Under the pieces are notes generated by a model. It searched no databases. It worked only from the letters and a program-made list of their open reading frames with translations, and had not been told where the DNA came from. A stretch of DNA of 64,000 bases from the NCBI GenBank assembly GCA_949316495.1, contig OX439009.1, positions 38,703,943-38,767,942 on the forward strand, given 5' to 3'. The stretch comes from Amphiduros pacificus (lineage: Eukaryota; Annelida; Polychaeta; Phyllodocida; Hesionidae). Below, in pieces: positions 60,640-64,000 of the stretch. Position numbers and translations under genes: made by a program. Every line of letters starts with the position of its first letter. Positions within the stretch are counted from its first letter, which is position 1.

Positions 60640-61085
60640 GATCTTTCTACTCCATTTATTGACAAAGGTATGGTCTTTTGTATATAAAATATTCAGTTGA
60701 AAGAAGTGTGCATCTCGTAGCCTCATGCAACGGTGTTTGCTTTCAGAGTCAAGACGTCTTCATTGCAGGTTAAATCATCTTTCTACTCGAATTATCGACG
60801 AAACTGTGGTCTTTTGTATGTGTAATATTCAGTTGAAAGAATTATATATCTCGTAGCCTCACACAACTGTGTCTACCTTGCTCGCAACGTCAAGACGTCG
60901 TCATTGCAGGTTAAATCATCTTTCTACACCAATTGTTGACAAAATTGTGGTCTTTTGTATGTGTAATATTCAGTTGAAAGAATTGTACATATCAGAGCCT
61001 CACACAACTGTTTACCTTGCTTGCAACGTCAAGACTTCTTTCATCATTGCAAGTTAAATCTTTTTACTCCAATTATTGACAAAAC
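60640..61085 (+). repeat. ~138-bp tandem repeat (~3.3 copies)
   Basis: TTGACAAA...GTGGTCTTTTGTATGTG recurs with starts near 60661, 60797, 60938 and 61078 (spacing 136, 141, 140). Copies share TATTCAGTTGAAAGAA and TCATTGCAGGTTAAATC but are clearly diverged, so this array is older than most others. Confidence 0.85.
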
Positions 61086-61146
61086 TATGGTTTATATTAA
61101 TTTTGCACCTCTGCCATTTCATATTATTGTTGGTTCACTTGTATTA

Positions 61147-61326
<180 letters not shown>

Positions 61327-62506
61327 TTTGGGTAACACAGTGAGTGGAGAGTTTCCATAATCTGGAGTAGATGTGACAAATGCATGTGCTAGAGTATTAG
61401 CAGTCTTTTCATCCAGGTTCTTTCTGATGCAGGATATATTTGTAACATGGAAATAGCCATTTTTGCATATTTTTTAAATTTGTTGTTTCATGGTAAGTTC
61501 CTGATCAAGGATTACACCAAGGTGCTTGACTTTGTGTGATCTTTGGATATTTGTCTCTCCAACCCATAATCCAGATGGGATTTCATTATTTTTAAAATTT
61601 GAGTTTTTTCCACATATTAACAATTCATATTTGCTATCATTTATTTTCATATTATATTTCATATTTCATGGGCACATAATTTATGCATACCCCAAACCTC
61701 TGCAAAAGTGCCTATGACCTCTGTGGATTCATGAATGCTTTCAGTTTTATCAGGTGGGATGACATTTTCTAGGAGTTTGTTGAATTTAGGTTGTTCAATG
61801 ATTTTTTAGTGTATCTCCATTTTTATCCATTTCTTTCCGCATTGCTAAATTCTGTTGCTATTTTTTTGTGTTTTCATGTTTGGGGAAGGCTGTTTCTTCT
61901 TTTGTATCCAGAAGTCCATTTAGTAATCTAAAATGTTTCTTAGGATTAAATTTATTTGAATCAATCATAATGAATCGTAATGAATGTATCTTGCTGTATT
62001 GAGCATATTATTGTATTTGTTTTTTTTTTTATTTGATGCTGTATTTTGTCAGTAGACAGGCTGGTTTTGTTCATTTTCTTTCAAGTCTCCTTTTGTATGT
62101 TTTTACATTATTCATGTTTTCAGATAACCATGGTGCCAGTCTTCTCACATTTATGGTTCTCTCAACCATCAGTGCGTGCTTATCTAAGATATTAGTTAAT
62201 TTATTGTATTTGTTTAATAGTGCATCTAGATCATCATTGTTATAATTATGGTCTGTATTGAATGTATTTTCAACATCATTTATAAAATCCCTAAATTTCA
62301 TTTTAATATAATTTCTATATTTCAATTTTTCTTTCAATTTTGTCGGTTCTCATTATTTCCAAGAATATATGTTGGTTTATGTAGATTATGTAGGTCAAGG
62401 ACTTAATTTAATTACATTTGGCCTATCATATTAAGCTTGTTCATATGAAAACTATAATCACCAATCAAAATAACATCATGATTATAAATACTGTAGTACG
62501 CAAGAA

Positions 62507-62765
62507 TTAGGCCACAGGCCATGGCACAGTTGGTTACAGTGCCAGTTTATTAGAACCAGTTCCTCTGTGGTGATCCAAAGGTTGTGGGTTCGATCCCTGG
62601 CCATGCCGAGATTGAATTTATGATACAATTTCACACATGAGCTGAGGTCAGTGCCAAAGGGTTAACCCGTTGTCCTTGTAAATCTGTGAAAAGGTGGGTT
62701 TTCATGTCAAGGACCTGCTACATAACAATTCAGTGAGGCAGCACTATATATGCTACAAGTAAGTC
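62507..62765 (+). mobile_element. tRNA-derived SINE inserted into the CR1-like LINE
   Basis: GGCCATGGCACAGTTGGTTA is an A-box region and GTGGGTTCGATCCCTGGCC a strong B box about 55 bp further on. The body contains AGTGAGGCAGCACTATATAT and ends near GCTACAAGTAAGTC. It separates EFSDEFSEILA (right) from ILIGDYSFHMNK (left) of the minus-strand LINE endonuclease, so it arrived after the LINE. The right boundary may lie as far as 62825; target-site duplications were not clear. Confidence 0.72.
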
Positions 62766-63281
62766 TCATCACAAAATGACTGAAATAATGTAGAAAGTAA
62801 TGTAAAACCCCAAACAAACAACAAATGCCAGAATTTCAGAAAATTCATCGGAAAATTCAGTGTAAGTGTATTTATTTTTTTCGGATGGTCCAGGTCGATA
62901 GATGGTAATAATGGTGCAACGTTTAGAGCCTGATTTAATATTAATTTCCATTAATTCCATTGTTGATAATTTATGATTATGAGCAATTATCATAACATCA
63001 ATTTCATCCCTATGTAAAGTAGAGAGGCCACCTCCGGATCTTAATGCACGAGGGACATGTTTAATTCTGCAGTTGTTGATTTCCAGTTTGGACTTATTTT
63101 TCCTTTTGCTTCACTTATCCAAGTTTCAGTAATGAAAAAAATGTCAATTTTATTTTCATCTATATATTGGTTAATAGTTTCTATTTTGTGTTTGACACTT
63201 TGTGTATTTGCAAAAGCAATCAAAAGATTATTTTTGTTCTTTCCCATTTGATGATTATTTGTGTTGTTTCCCATTTGATGA

Positions 63282-63450
63282 TTATTTGTGTTCTTCCTGG
63301 GTGCTTAATGTATTTATAGTATTGCATTCATTTGATTTAGAAACATGTGAAGGGTGAAACAGGAAGCCTATGTTTACAGCCACATGGTCATCTGTAGAGG
63401 TCATGTGGTCGTCTGCAGAGGTCATGTGGTCATCTGCAGTCACCATGAGG
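63282..63450. repeat. Short tandem duplications in the LINE 5' region
   Basis: A 24-bp unit (GTCATCTGCAGAGGTCATGT plus G-rich end) occurs about three times at 63385-63450, and a 28-bp unit (CCCATTTGATGATTATTTGT) twice at 63243-63296. Confidence 0.75.
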
Positions 63451-63542
63451 TTGTCTGTGTATAACTTGGACAAGGGTTCTGTATTATGAGTCAACTGACC
63501 AATCAAGGTCGAGGTGGGAGGAGCCATGTTCCGTCCACATTC

Positions 63543-63573
63543 AAAAGTATTCGCTTGAACTGCGAATACTTTT
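63543..63573. other. Perfect 12-bp hairpin at the junction of two LINE fragments
   Basis: AAAAGTATTCGC, loop TTGAACT, GCGAATACTTTT. It lies between the coding ends of the L1/Tx1-like (63576) and CR1-like (63530) fragments. Could be the remnant of a small inverted-repeat element or an end structure of one LINE. Confidence 0.55.
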
Positions 63574-63575
63574 TA

Positions 63576-64000
63576 TTATGTGGATCTTCCCAGTGTAAGG
63601 TAAATTTCTACATTTCCACATTTCAACTTGTTTTTTATTTTTTCTGTAATATTTTCCCAATGTGGGCTCTTACTATGGAATTTCCTTACTGGTACACCCA
63701 GTACTTTAATATTTTCATCTGTCAGTTTAATGTTACCATTATACTGCTTGATTACATTCTTTTTTATTTCAATCAATACCCATAGTCTTATTTTTGTTGA
63801 GCTTAGCACCAGATGCTGCTCCAAAGTCATCAATTATGTTAATGCATATCTCAATTTCTGCTGCATCACTTAAAAATATACTTGTATCATCCACATATTG
63901 AGAACACTTCACAGTATGGCTTGAACTATCAGATCCTTTTACATAAGTGCCTTTAATATCATCACATTTCCTTATATATTCTGCCAATGGTTCAGACTGA
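63576..64000 (-). mobile_element. L1/Tx1-like LINE reverse transcriptase fragment (minus strand, runs off window)
   Basis: Minus-strand frame 63987-63769 contains QYVDDTSIFLSD, the catalytic YVDD box of a LINE reverse transcriptase, then GAASGAKLNKNKTMGI. Coding continues in another frame (63833-63576) with IKVLGVPVRK...W..ITEKIKNKLKCGN...LTLGRS, the post-palm and thumb block typical of L1/Tx1-clade elements. It ends just after this block, so it is truncated downstream, with one visible frame change. The 5' part lies beyond the window. Confidence 0.75.

Overview
The window looks like animal nuclear DNA, probably from an aquatic invertebrate (mollusc-like or lower-deuterostome-like). This is an inference from a spliced gene with long introns, decayed non-LTR retrotransposons of the CR1/L2 and L1/Tx1 type, tRNA-derived SINEs, and AT-rich DNA crowded with minisatellites. 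Nothing bacterial is visible. The species cannot be fixed from the sequence alone.

The dominant content is tandem repeat DNA. About 35 arrays with units of 13 to 138 bp cover, by my addition, roughly 27 kb (about 40%). The largest are a 53-bp repeat (6313-12086, about 109 copies) and a 25-bp repeat (53197-59243, about 240 copies). Most long open frames in the window are artefacts of repeat units that lack stop codons.

The one gene I can support lies on the + strand between 43.7 and 53 kb. Three exons (43775-43985, 45673-45839, 48361-48881) have consistent splice phases. They encode the C-terminal ~299 residues of a single-pass membrane protein: a cysteine-rich outer part, a transmembrane helix, and a cytoplasmic tail with LPxY and PPxY motifs. 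This is the layout of Shisa-like/WBP1/VOPP1 adaptors. The first exon, with signal peptide and promoter, was not found. A long AT-rich 3' UTR may run to about 53 kb.

Layout: 0-5 kb is a cluster of short arrays; 6.3-12.1 kb is the 53-bp satellite; 12-16.8 kb is mostly unique DNA; 16.8-30.4 kb alternates arrays and unique DNA; 30.4-43 kb holds unique DNA, a CTCF-like cluster near 35-36 kb, and several arrays including a SINE-derived one at 40.7 kb; 43.7-53 kb is the gene; 53.2-59.2 kb is the 25-bp satellite; 59.2-64 kb holds old repeats, three LINE fragments, a nested SINE and simple repeats.

Three arrays stand out because the repeated unit carries a recognisable functional signal: about 36 copies of the gene's own 5' splice site (45833-46998), 14 copies of a near-consensus CTCF site (29700-30408), and six RNA polymerase III B boxes from a SINE (40669-41118). 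The common theme, minisatellites that multiply a regulatory signal, is the most interesting aspect of the window.
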